In this document: piece after piece, positions 8,054-16,879 of the stretch
Numbering within the stretch: position 1 is the stretch's first letter
Layout: each line of letters opens with the position of its first letter
Assembly (NCBI GenBank): GCA_009746045.1
Contig: RPFO01000299.1
Coordinates: forward strand, 1 to 62,000
Reading direction: 5' to 3'
Source: Mesostigma viride
Lineage: Eukaryota; Streptophyta; Mesostigmatophyceae; Mesostigmatales; Mesostigmataceae
Length of the DNA stretch: 62,000 nt
The notes under the pieces: model-generated
What the model saw: only the letters and a program-made list of their open reading frames with translations
Databases searched by the model: none
Told to the model about the DNA's origin: nothing
Program-made: the position numbers and the translations under genes

Positions 8054-9381
8054 ACAAGGTCGTCACGCAATGGCGCTACAAGAAGGCTCCCACAAAAGAG
8101 GCCGGGGTGTCTCTCGGCCATCGCTTCATTTGTGCGCGTGGCATCAACACGAAGGACGCCAACGAGTACGCGCATTATGGCAACCTCGCAGACTTTTCGC
8201 GGATCTATGCGGAGTGTGCTGCTCATCCCGTTCGCCGCACGCTCGACGAAGTCATACAACCCGACGACCCGTCGTGGGCGTACGTCGACATTGACGACAA
8301 GGTCGACCCAGATGACGAGCGTCTGGCGAACATCGATTACCCGGGACACTTTCGCCGTGTTCACGACGAGTACTGCCGCGTCGTCCTGAACATCGCAACC
8401 AAGGACTTTCGCTACGAGGTCAGCACGGCGTCTCGCATGAAGAAGGATTTGTTCAAGTCGTCTTTCCACATCGTCGTGCGCGGTCTCGTTCTTGCCGACC
8501 TGGACGCGAGAGTGTTTTGGTACAGCGGCCTCACCGATTTCATCAAGCGCGCGTCTTTCGACCTGTCATCTCCCGTTCACGAGGACGCGCACGAGCTGCT
8601 GAAGTTCAAAGTGAACGGTCAAGAGCAATTCGACGAGATCTGCCGCCACCCAGCTGACTATTTCGGTGAAATGGACACGGTGATCGACGAAGCAGTCTAC
8701 AGGAGAGACAGTCTTTTCCGATGCGTCGGGATGCACAAATTCGGGGACACTGACCCTCTGGGAATTCTGCGCACATGTGAAGGCTCGTCTAGTGACTTCC
8801 TCGACCATCTCATCAACATCTACTCGCCGGACGACGTCTCGGGCGGGGTATTGGTGAGTGCGCCCCCGGACTGGGCGGCATCGTTGAAGAGGAGAGGGGT
8901 TCGCGGACGTCGCGAGTGCACGGTGAAGGCGGCGGGCAAGGACATTGACGTTTCTGCATCTCTCGCGGCGATGGAGAAGGTGGCTCCGGAGTGTGACTAT
9001 CTCGAGTGCGGCTACATTGAGTTGTCTCCAGACGTCAAGCTCGTGAGGGTGAAGTACCAGCAATGCGACGATCACATCTGCCTCATATGCAACAAGGTGC
9101 ACGAGAAGAACGGCCCATTCACGCTCCAATACCCGTCAGGACAAGTTTTTTATGACTGCTACAGGAAATCGCCAGACGCTCGCAAGATCGAGATCGCACC
9201 TCCCGTTATGCAACCGGGATCTGACCAAGTGCCGTTCACTCACACGTACTCGTCCGAGAAAATCAAGCCTTTCAGCTGGGATGCGCTATTTGAGGCCCGC
9301 ACAAGAGCACCATCCTCGTCCAGTCCAACTGCGGGACAGGTAAATCTGAGAGGATTCGTGAACTCGTCAACGAGGCGGTGA
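8050..9381 (+). CDS. Archaeo-eukaryotic primase (PrimPol-like) domain
   Basis: The frame holds an AEP-superfamily primase that would make primers for viral DNA replication. Motif I is the metal-binding DID in SWAYVDIDD (residues 80-82); motif II is the S-x-H strand KSSFHIVV (H140); motif III lies near VIDEAVYRRDSLFRCVGMHK (about 211-230). Further on, CDDHICLICNK...FYDCYR (about 335-370) supplies cysteines and a His for a zinc-binding module, as in the NCLDV-herpes primase clade. The last 25 residues (from about 9297) are out of frame with what follows: the Walker A of the attached helicase appears one frame over. Primase and helicase were therefore probably one polypeptide, now split by an indel near 9285-9300. 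Confidence 0.8.
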   Translation: MNKVVTQWRYKKAPTKEAGVSLGHRFICARGINTKDANEYAHYGNLADFSRIYAECAAHPVRRTLDEVIQPDDPSWAYVDIDDKVDPDDERLANIDYPGHFRRVHDEYCRVVLNIATKDFRYEVSTASRMKKDLFKSSFHIVVRGLVLADLDARVFWYSGLTDFIKRASFDLSSPVHEDAHELLKFKVNGQEQFDEICRHPADYFGEMDTVIDEAVYRRDSLFRCVGMHKFGDTDPLGILRTCEGSSSDFLDHLINIYSPDDVSGGVLVSAPPDWAASLKRRGVRGRRECTVKAAGKDIDVSASLAAMEKVAPECDYLECGYIELSPDVKLVRVKYQQCDDHICLICNKVHEKNGPFTLQYPSGQVFYDCYRKSPDARKIEIAPPVMQPGSDQVPFTHTYSSEKIKPFSWDALFEARTRAPSSSSPTAGQVNLRGFVNSSTRR

Positions 9382-10259
9382 GGAGGGATCCAGGTATTCG
9401 CGTGTGCTGCATGGTGGCTAACATCAGCCTGTCCAAGGAGGAGGATCGCAACTACAAGTCTCTGGGCGAGGGTGGGAGGACGATTGTGTGGGAGGACAAC
9501 GCGTTCCATCTCTTGTCCAGTGACCCGAATTTCCGTCACTACCTGAGCGGTCCGAAGGGTATGATGTCTGATGACAGGGTGCTGGTCGTTCTTAACAGCA
9601 TCTTGCGCGTCACAGACCAACCGTTCGATCTCCTCATCCTAGACGAAATATATAACACCCTCACCGCGATTTCGCAGCGCCACGTGGATCACAAGCGCGA
9701 GGTGTTGAGGAAGTTCATCAGGCTCATTGAGACGTCCAAGGTCGTGATTGCATTAGACGCTACCGTTACTCGAAAGGTATACGAGTTCATAGCGGCCTAT
9801 CGCGCGGCGGATACTATGGAGGTGGATTGCAACACCTTCCGGCGCCCTACCAACAGGACTCTGCGATGGGTGGACGTGACATCAGAAAAGAACTGGCGAA
9901 AGGTCTGCGTGGACAGGTTTGTTACTGAGTGTCAGAGGAGGATAGAGGCGGGGGAGAGGATCTTCTGCCCAATGTCTGGAAAAAAAGAGGCCGCCATGGC
10001 GTATGAGGTATTAAAAAAAATCACGGAGCAGAAAAAGAATGGTCGCCTTTACACTAGCCTGACAAGCAAAGAGGATCTGGAGGTTGGTGCGAATGCTGCG
10101 TGGGCTGACCTTGACTTTCTGATTTTCAGCCCAACGATCACGGTTGGAGTCTCCTACACCGAGCACACATTCGACAGCATGGTGGGATGTTCATCAACGG
10201 GGATAACTACGCGAGCTACACGACAACCCTCCAGCAAATTTTCAGGGTTCGCCATCTAG
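9297..10259 (+). CDS. Herpes_ori_bp-like SF2 helicase, N-terminal part, frameshifted
   Basis: Reading this frame from about 9297 gives KSTILVQSNCGTGKSERIREL, a Walker A (GTGKSE) continuous with the frame whose first ATG-like start is 9378. Downstream are the SF2 motif II LLILDEIYN, motif III VIALDATVTRK, and FSPTITVGVSYTEHTFDS, the motif V region typical of UL9/origin-binding-protein-like helicases. The correct frame then moves by one base at about 10180 (a GGG run). The segment 10187-10310 (MFINGDNY...LQQIFRVRHL) carries motif VI (Q-x-x-x-R-V-R) in another frame. The enzyme would unwind viral DNA beside the attached primase. As read it is broken; decay or sequencing error are both possible. 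Confidence 0.75.
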   Translation, partial: PHKSTILVQSNCGTGKSERIRELVNEAVRRDPGIRVCCMVANISLSKEEDRNYKSLGEGGRTIVWEDNAFHLLSSDPNFRHYLSGPKGMMSDDRVLVVLNSILRVTDQPFDLLILDEIYNTLTAISQRHVDHKREVLRKFIRLIETSKVVIALDATVTRKVYEFIAAYRAADTMEVDCNTFRRPTNRTLRWVDVTSEKNWRKVCVDRFVTECQRRIEAGERIFCPMSGKKEAAMAYEVLKKITEQKKNGRLYTSLTSKEDLEVGANAAWADLDFLIFSPTITVGVSYTEHTFDSMVGCSSTGITTRATRQPSSKFSGFAI

Positions 10260-10343
10260 TCAAGGGAGAGATGGTAATCTTCTACCGAGACGATACTTCG
10301 CTCATTAACCGCCCCAACGGACTACGGCACGATCGTCGAGAAC

Positions 10344-11405
10344 ATGATCGCGGGGGACACTGCGCTCATCCAGCTGCTGTTCGACAACGCCGACGTAGTC
10401 TGCGACTGGAGCGCGGACAAGTCGCGTATCTATGACAGAAATTGCCCCAAGTTCCGTCTCTTCTGCCGGAACCAGCAAGATCTCGCGGTGTCGAGGTCCC
10501 ACTACAAGGGAAATCTCATCAAGATACTGACGGAGGACTACGGCGTGGAGGTGTCGGCAGTGGAGGAGTTGGGGGACATCGACGCCCCTCCGCTTCCGGT
10601 ACTAGAAGATCCAGACAAGGACAGGGAGGTGGTGCTTATGAGCGAGGAGGAGTACAAGGATCTAGAGGGGAGAATCGGCGGCACGGTTCCACTTTCACCG
10701 TACGAAATGCGTCTGAAGGCGGTGTACGAACTGGTTCACCGGTTGTACATGATTCCGTATGATCTCATCGACGACGAGCTCCCTCAAATTCTGGACAAGG
10801 AGATGGGGAGGAAGGCGTACGCTGGCATTCGGCAATATTCGAAGTTGACGGGACTAGGAACCAAGGAGCATTTCAGAGACAATCTGTTGATTCTGCAGAA
10901 GTCAGAGTCCTTGTTTGATTTGAAGGCGTATTCTCGTTTTGGACTAGCACAGTCTCTGGCCATTACGCTCAAGCTACTAGAAGGGACGCCTATCATCGAC
11001 TTCATCACGACGGCTGATCCGTCCAATCTCACAATGAAGTTGACGCGCGACGAGACGATTGCACTAGGGAATAAAATTGATAGCGAAATTGCCGACAAGG
11101 CCTGGTTCATGCGCTCAACGTTTGGATACCAACGGCGAGCAGGCGAGGCTGGTAGTTTGTCTTTTGCACAGTGTAGCGGGCTCGTCAACAGGTTGTTAAG
11201 CCCGACTCTGGGAATTTCTGCCAAAGGGGCGAAGGGCAACAGCCGTGGCGGTGGTTACTTGGAAATTTCGAAGGCGGACATGCACGCGTTTCTTGATAGG
11301 TATAAACCCTCGTGGTGGGGCGATGAGAAGGATTATTCGATCACGTCGTTGTCTGGCCTGTCGATGGATGAAATCGCTCCTTTCCTGCAGGGAGCGGATA
11401 AGTAA
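10344..11405 (+). CDS. C-terminal part of the viral primase-helicase, frameshifted
   Basis: The frame is continuous upstream to about 10312, where an extra C in a CCCC run would explain the shift from the motif-VI segment at 10187-10310. The 353 residues from the first ATG are helical and charged and contain no motif I can name; I take them as the C-terminal accessory domain of the same protein, which would total about 1,150 residues. The stop at 11403-11405 is followed by an AATAAA signal. No other gene lies between this and the repeat array, so it is probably the last gene at this end of the virus. Confidence 0.65.
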   Translation: MIAGDTALIQLLFDNADVVCDWSADKSRIYDRNCPKFRLFCRNQQDLAVSRSHYKGNLIKILTEDYGVEVSAVEELGDIDAPPLPVLEDPDKDREVVLMSEEEYKDLEGRIGGTVPLSPYEMRLKAVYELVHRLYMIPYDLIDDELPQILDKEMGRKAYAGIRQYSKLTGLGTKEHFRDNLLILQKSESLFDLKAYSRFGLAQSLAITLKLLEGTPIIDFITTADPSNLTMKLTRDETIALGNKIDSEIADKAWFMRSTFGYQRRAGEAGSLSFAQCSGLVNRLLSPTLGISAKGAKGNSRGGGYLEISKADMHAFLDRYKPSWWGDEKDYSITSLSGLSMDEIAPFLQGADK

Positions 11406-11418
11406 AATTTTATATTTT

Positions 11419-11424
11419 AATAAA
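11419..11424 (+). terminator. Poly(A) signal after the helicase gene
   Basis: AATAAA occurs 14 bases after the helicase stop codon inside an AT-rich stretch (TATATTTTAATAAAAG), as expected for the end of the last rightward viral transcript. Confidence 0.45.
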
Positions 11425-11577
11425 AGCCTGTTTCTGCCATGCATTTCTTTGTAAAAACGTTTTACAACCTCCAAGACGTCGCGCTCAATGTCTCCTCATC
11501 GCCGAGTAGACGTCGATCCGGTTCCGGTCACACCCCGCCGCGCGGCCCTCGCCGGCTCCCTCACCCTGCGAGGCCAT

Positions 11578-12281
11578 GGCGAAAAATTGGGCGGTCTTTT
11601 TCTTAAGAGTAAGTACGTGCAATTTTTCGCCACCTCCAACAACCCACGCCACCTCAGCGCCGGCCAGTGGGGGAAGGTGGCGAAAAATTGGGCGTTCTTT
11701 TCTTAAGACTACTTACGTGCAATTTTTCGCCATCACTCTCACACCTTGACAAACACCTCCTATGACCCGCGCCAAGGGGTGGCAAGGTGGCGAAAAATTG
11801 GGCGTTCTTTATATAAGAGTAAGTACGTGCAATTTTTCGCCATCACTCTCACACCTTGACAAACACATCCTATGACCCGCGCCAAGGGGTGGCAGGGTGG
11901 CGAAAAATTGGGCGTTCTTTATATAAGAGTAAGTACGTGCAATTTTTCGCCATCACTCTCACACCTTGACAAACACCTCCTATGACCCGCGCCAAGGGGT
12001 GGCAAGGTGGCGAAAAATTGGGCGTTCTTTATATAAGAGTAAGTACGTGCAATTTTTCGCCATCACTCTCACACCTTGACAAACACATCCTATGACCCGC
12101 GCCAAGGGGTGGCAGGGTGGCGAAAAATTGGGCGTTCTTTATATAAGAGTAAGTACGTGCAATTTTTCGCCATCACTCTCACACCTTGACAAACACCTCC
12201 TATGACCCGCGCCAAGGGGTGGCAGGGTGGCGAAAAATTGGGCGTTCTTTATATAAGAGTAAGTACGTGCAATTTTTCGCC
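11578..12281 (+). repeat. 110-bp tandem array, each unit with a 12-bp hairpin
   Basis: Seven units begin with GGCGAAAAATTG and carry its reverse complement CAATTTTTCGCC about 29 bases later, giving a perfect 12-bp stem. The last five are spaced exactly 110 bp (stems at about 11790, 11900, 12010, 12120 and 12230); the first two are diverged and closer. Four of the loops contain TTTATATAAGAG, a TATA-like sequence. Units alternate in two variants (AACACCTCC with GGCAAGG, AACACATCC with GGCAGGG), so part of the array grew as a 220-bp dimer. It lies directly beyond the last viral gene and may be a viral terminal or origin structure or a host satellite. Not CRISPR: the inter-hairpin segments are identical, not unique. 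Confidence 0.85.
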
Positions 12282-12406
12282 ATCCTTGTCACACCCCCAA
12301 CACACACCCTCACAATTCTGCCAGGGGTGGTGACAGATGCCAGCCTAAATGTCACAAGCTTGGTGAGCAGTGGTGGCAGGCGGGCACTTATGTTTTTTGC
12401 AAGTGG

Positions 12407-12435
12407 TTTAGGGTTTTAGGGTTTAGGGTTTAGGG
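12407..12435 (+). repeat. Interstitial telomere-like repeats
   Basis: TTTAGGG, TTTTAGGG, TTTAGGG, TTTAGGG stand in tandem. TTTAGGG is the plant and common green-algal telomere unit and TTTTAGGG the Chlamydomonas-type unit. The run is far too short to be a chromosome end and retroelements follow it, so it is an interstitial remnant, some 125 bp beyond the hairpin array. Confidence 0.7.
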
Positions 12436-12560
12436 TGAGACCCCCTCCTAGGCCGCGGTCACTATAGGGTCACTATAGGGGTGGCAGATGCCAGCATAAG
12501 GGTGGTGCACTTCTCCTAGTCGCGATGACGGAATGATGACGGAATGATGATGGAAGCTAC

Positions 12561-12854
12561 TTAATTAATTAATTAATTAATTAATTAATTAATTTTTTAA
12601 TTAGGAACATAACTCCGTTGGGAGTACATGTAGCACATATCCCTGAGAAGGGGCATATGGCTTTTAATACATTCTGGGCTACTCAGTCCTGCAAGAGTGG
12701 GTATGTAAACTACCCTTGCTCTAGGTGCGCCAGGGCACCTGCACCCCCATCCATGATCTATCAAGCTATGCCCAGCTAAGGGGGAGCCTGTCATGTGGGG
12801 GAAGATCATCATGGCTATACAAGAGCTAGGGCACGGCTTCTCAACAGAGAGCAT
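12561..12854 (-). mobile_element. 5'-truncated retroelement 3' end with TTAA tail
   Basis: On the minus strand this is about 250 bp of a 3' UTR ending in a stem-loop with an ACTCCCAACGGAGT core and a (TTAA)n tail, which appears at 12561-12604 on the plus strand. The same 3' UTR recurs at 12909-13290, 44390-44636 and 44637-45070. It is a dead, 5'-truncated insertion, sitting against the tail of the next copy. Confidence 0.7.
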
Positions 12855-14470
12855 TAATTAATTAATTAATTAATTAATTAATTAATTAATTAATTAATTA
12901 ATTAATTAGAAACATACTAACTCCGTTGGGAGTATATGTAGCACATATCCCGGAGAAGGGGCATATGGCTTTTAATACATTCCGGGCTACTTCCTGCAAG
13001 AGTGGAATGTAAGCAACACTTGCTCTAGGTGCCTCAAGGGCACCGGCACCACCATGATGTCTCAGGTTCAACCCAACTAAGGGGATCCTGGCACGGGGGA
13101 GGAAGATCATCATGGCTATACAACAAGGGCTAGGGCATGGCTAAATCTCTCTGCATAGGCATAGCATGGCTAAATTCTTCATCCATGGGGGTCCCATTAT
13201 AGGCATGGCTTGGCTAAATTCTTAAGGCATGCAACATCCATGGGGGCCATTATGGGCGCACATGCGCGTGGGCCACATGCTAGGCTAAGCCTGACTAATC
13301 TACACTACTGGTATGGATTCCCTATAGTCTGAGGTGGCAGGAGGGGGCTGCCAGGGCTTGTGGTCAACGTGGATGACCGCCCCCCTCCAGTATACCGGCT
13401 TCCCCCCTGCGCTCTGCCGGAGCTGAAGGTAGGTCGGCCATAGCCCGCGTCGCCGCTGTTGCTGGGCCCGAGGGTCAAGTCGTCGTCCAGCGTGAAGCGA
13501 GTCCTCGAGAGCTTCTTGCGGCGCATTTAAGGAACGCCAGCTTGTCCGCCATGTACTTAAAGGTGAGGAGCACGGGTGCCGGGCCAGCCTTACCCCGCGC
13601 GCGCCGGGGGGAGGCGGACAGCCGACATGTCCAGCTCACCAGTGAGTAGCATGGGGGCAAAAGATGTCGCGCTTAAATGCCTCAAGAAGGCTCGTGGAGG
13701 TCTCACCTGCCGGCTGGTCGAAGTGCTTGACGATGACATTGTGGCTGCGCCGGGCGATGTCGGCTTCTTCGCGAAGGTCGAGGGCTTGTTGCTTGAGTTG
13801 TGCCGAGATGGTCAGTGGAGGTGGTGGAGGTGGTGTGCTGCTTAATTAAGCAAGTCCGCCCCTAGGTGGAGGCCGGGAGCATCGCCGGCCGGGCCAGCAG
13901 GCGCCGGCTGGGCGCGGTCGATGTCCTTCGCCGCCTGGGCGGTGAGGCCGGCGGTGTCATGCAAGCTCTCAAGGGCGGTGGCGGTGGCTTGAAGGCGTTG
14001 GTCGAGGTCGAGGAGCTGGGCTTTGATGTCGGCACTTGGAGGCGGAAATGGCAGTGGAGGTCAGAGGCGGCGGCGGTGGAAATGTGAGGAAGTTCAGCAG
14101 TCAGCGTGCCACCCATTGCTGCGACGTCGGCAGCTGAAGGGGGGTCACGTGCTGCTGGAAGGCTTCCGTGAGGATGGATCAACGGAGGGTGGGGGCGGAG
14201 ATGGATGGAGCCCAGATCTCGCCCGGTCAGAGCGCTGGAGAAGGGAGTTGAGGATGGCATGCTGGAGTTCGGGGCGGCCGGGGCCGGGAGCCGAAAACCA
14301 TGCTGACATTGTGCCAGCGACGGCCGTCGGTGACGAGGAGGCGTCCGATGGAGTGGAGATGAATGCACAGGACGTCGTAAAGCGAGGCGTAGTCCCCGTA
14401 GAAGATGCAGTCCGAGATCGAGCATCGGACGGAGACATGTTGGTCCAGTCGTGATCATCGACCTGGAAAG
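12855..14470 (-). mobile_element. ORF1-only retroelement copy, degenerate
   Basis: In minus-strand order: decayed ORF1 coding sequence (about 14450 down to 13315), a 3' UTR (13310-12909) with a terminal stem-loop, and a TTAA-repeat tail (12855-12908). Recognisable ORF1 blocks in shifting frames are AADVAAMGGTLTAELPHIS (near 14110), QAVKDI-type sequence, and MADKLAFLKC...FTLDDDLTL (13550-13470), matching the intact frame at 60982. Stops and frameshifts are numerous. No ORF2/RT sequence lies between ORF1 and the 3' UTR, so this looks like an ORF1-only element rather than a deleted LINE. Confidence 0.7.
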
Positions 14471-14640
14471 GTTTGAGACAGAGAGCATCTCTCTACATAA
14501 GCATAGCATGGCTGAATTCTGAATGCAACATCCATGGGAGGTCCAATTATAGGCATGGCTTGGCTAAATTCTGAAGGCATCATCCATGGCGGGGCCATTA
14601 TGGATCGACGCACATGCGCGTGGGCCACCCTGGCATCTAG
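14471..14640 (-). mobile_element. Fragment of the same 3' UTR family
   Basis: A 170-bp minus-strand stretch (GAGAGCATCTCTC..., CAACATCCATGGG, GCACATGCGCGTGGGCCA) matches the 3' UTR blocks at 44880-45020 and 13140-13270. It is a broken piece left between the ORF1 copy and the following LINE fragment. Confidence 0.55.
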
Positions 14641-15262
14641 GCTAGACGGCACAGTTTACAGGATCATTGCTCCGACAGGTCCTGAACGTAGGGTTTTCCA
14701 CGCGCCCATCATCAGAGTCTCTGTATCAGGGCATGCCTCGTATTTCGGACGAGATTAGACAGCGTAGTAGGATAGCATTTGTAGGACACCTTGCTCGCAC
14801 CAGCCGGATGCAGGTAGACACCGCCCTGGGTCTGGCAGGCCCCCAGCGGCTTGGCCAGCCAGGGCGACACATTCTGACCTGGCCTGGCCCCAAGGGCATT
14901 CCCCAAAGGGTAGGGAAACATGCCACGAACTACGTCCAGATGTTGCTGGATGACCTACTGGTCCCAGCCCAGTTTGAATACCGCATCCACTCTCTCTCCC
15001 TTCTTTGGACTGCCATGCAGAACAAGACGCGGTGGCAGAAGAATCTTGTCAAGGCTCACACGCCCCGCGACCCTGTGGGCAAGCCACCTCCCCCCAAGAG
15101 GAGGAGGCGTTTTGATGAGTAGGGTAGTTAGGATTTTTCTAGACTAGATAGACTAGATCGAGTTAGGTTAGTTAGATTACGCGGCTCTCCTCACTCCACC
15201 ATGATTCCATCAAGGCATATGTGCTACATGGTCTCCCAACGGAGGCATGTTATAATTTAATT
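14641..15262 (+). mobile_element. LINE 3' end: post-RT C-terminus, stem-loop, tail
   Basis: An open stretch at 14667-15122 encodes about 150 residues ending in a very basic tail (PPPPKRRRRFDE). It contains IAFVGHLART, the G-H-x-x-R motif found just after the reverse transcriptase in APE-type LINE ORF2 proteins. It is followed by about 110 bp of 3' UTR, a stem-loop (ACATGGTCTCC-CAAC-GGAGGCATGT, about 15227-15251) and an AATTTAAT-rich tail. The RT itself is missing, so it is a 5'-truncated LINE insertion. The same terminal stem-loop core is found on ORF1-only elements. Confidence 0.72.
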
Positions 15263-15960
15263 TTAATTTAATGCGCGTGGGCCACATGCTAGGCTAAGCC
15301 TGACTAATCTACACCGTATACTGGTATATATTCCCTATTCTGAGGTGGCAGGAGGTGCCTGCCAGGGCTTGTGGTCAACGTGGATGACCGCCCCCCTCCA
15401 GTATACCGGCTTCCCCCCTGCGCTCTGCCGGAGCTGAAGGTAGGTCGGCCATGCATAGCTCGCGTCGCCGCTGTTGCTACATGGGCCGGCCAGGGTCAAG
15501 TCGTCGTCCAGCGTGAAGCGAGTCTCCGAGAGCTTCTTGCGGCATTTAAGGAACGCCATCTTGTCCGCCATGTACTTAAAGGTGAGGAGCACGGGTGCCG
15601 GGCCAGCCTTCCCCCGCGCGCGGCCGGGGGAGGCGGACAGCCGACATCCGCAGCTCACCACTGAGTTGCATGGCCGGGGGGGGAAAATGTCGCGCGTGAG
15701 AAGGCTCGTGGAGGTCTCACCTGCCGGCTGGTCGAAGTGCTTGACGATGACATTGTGGCTGCGCTGGGTGATGTCAGCGGCCTCGCGAAGGTCGAGAGCT
15801 TGTTGCTTGAGTTGTGCCGCGATGGTGGAGGTGGTGGTGGAGGTGCATGGTGTGATGCTTAAGCAAGTCCGCCCATGTGGAGGGAGCATCACCGGCCGGG
15901 CCAGCAGGTGCCGGCTGAGCAGCGATGTCCTTCACCGCCTGGGCGGTGAGGCCGGCGGGC
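15263..15960 (-). mobile_element. ORF1-only retroelement fragment
   Basis: A minus-strand copy of ORF1: QLKQQALDLREAADI, SHNVIVKHFDQPAGETSTS, then [27 protein letters not shown]. The 3' UTR start (15265-15350) is kept but is cut by the LINE tail before 15262. The coding sequence is about 80% readable in pieces but has frameshifts. The 5' half is missing: it abuts an oppositely oriented LINE fragment at 15960. Confidence 0.7.
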
Positions 15961-16545
15961 TGATCAATATGGCCTGGCCCCAAGGACATTCCCAGAAAGG
16001 TTGGTATAAACCTGCCATGAACTATACCAGTCAGTCACTTCATACCGGCCAGTCAGTTGCTGGCCGACCTACTGGTAGTGGTCCCAGCCCAGTTTGAACA
16101 CTGCATTTCCTCACTGGCTCTTCAATCGGACTGCTATGCAGGACAAGAAGAGGTACGTGGCAGACCATTGTCCAGGCCTGCCGGCCATGCACACGCCAGC
16201 CCCTGTGGGCAACCCCAGTCCCCTCCAGAAGGAAGGGGCGCTTTGCTGAGTAGAATAGTTAGGATTTTCTAGATTAGCTTATAGATGTACTTAGGTCTTA
16301 GAGATAGCCACGCGGCTACCGCGGCCTTCGCGCCTTTCCTCTCAGACAACTACCTTAGCTAGTCCTTCCACGGCGTTGGATTGCCATGCGTCCAGGCATA
16401 GTATATACGTTGTCTCACTTCATAGAGTTAGCTTAGGTATAGGTTTCCCGGCTTCACTCATCTCCATCCATCCGGCAAGCGAATACGTGCTACATGATTT
16501 CCCAACGGATTCATGTTATAATTTGAAAAAAATTTAAAAGTTTAT
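15961..16545 (+). mobile_element. LINE 3' end fragment with stem-loop tail
   Basis: Degenerate version of the LINE C-terminus seen at 14667-15122 (GGCCTGGCCCCAAGG, CCCAGCCCAGTTTGAACACTG, then a basic Pro/Arg end), with its 3' UTR and the stem-loop ACATGATTTCC-CAAC-GGATTCATGT at about 16494-16518 and an AT-rich tail. The stem differs from the 15227 copy on both sides (GG to GA and GGC to TTC), which largely keeps pairing. Confidence 0.6.
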
Positions 16546-16879
16546 ACTGTGCACACCCACAGTAGCTAACGTGCCTGATCGACTCTCCTCTAGAACTGAG
16601 ATCGAGTAGTTTTCATTTATAGTACATGCGCGTTCGGCCCATGTGCAGCCTGTGCCTCCTAATTGGCAGTGAGCTCCCTATCTAGAAAAGGATGGGACGT
16701 CAATCGGCGCTGGGGCACTGGGGGCCCCCTTTTTATAAAAATAAGATTAATTAAACTTGTGCTCCCGGGGAGTCACGGAGTATTAGGCCCTGATGGATGG
16801 ATTGATGGATCACGGGTACACGCAATATCCTACCGGTCAAATCTATCTACATAAACAATCCTACTCTATATCTATTGGG
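16546..16879. other. Unassigned stretch with a stray B-type retroelement tail
   Basis: No gene is visible. At 16748-16785 a minus-strand copy of the B-type terminal hairpin (GTGCTCCCGGGGAGTCACGGAG beside TTAATTAAA) remains, the end of an otherwise lost ORF1-B element. The rest I cannot assign. Confidence 0.4.

Noticed and set aside
7798-8469. 223-codon minus-strand frame
   Set aside because: Antisense of the primase, whose motifs are clear on the plus strand.
11578-12281. CRISPR-like array
   Set aside because: Regular spacing, but the whole 110-bp unit repeats including the segment between hairpins, there are no unique spacers or cas genes, and the DNA is eukaryotic.
12407-12435. A real chromosome end
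   Set aside because: Only four units, followed by tens of kilobases of other sequence.
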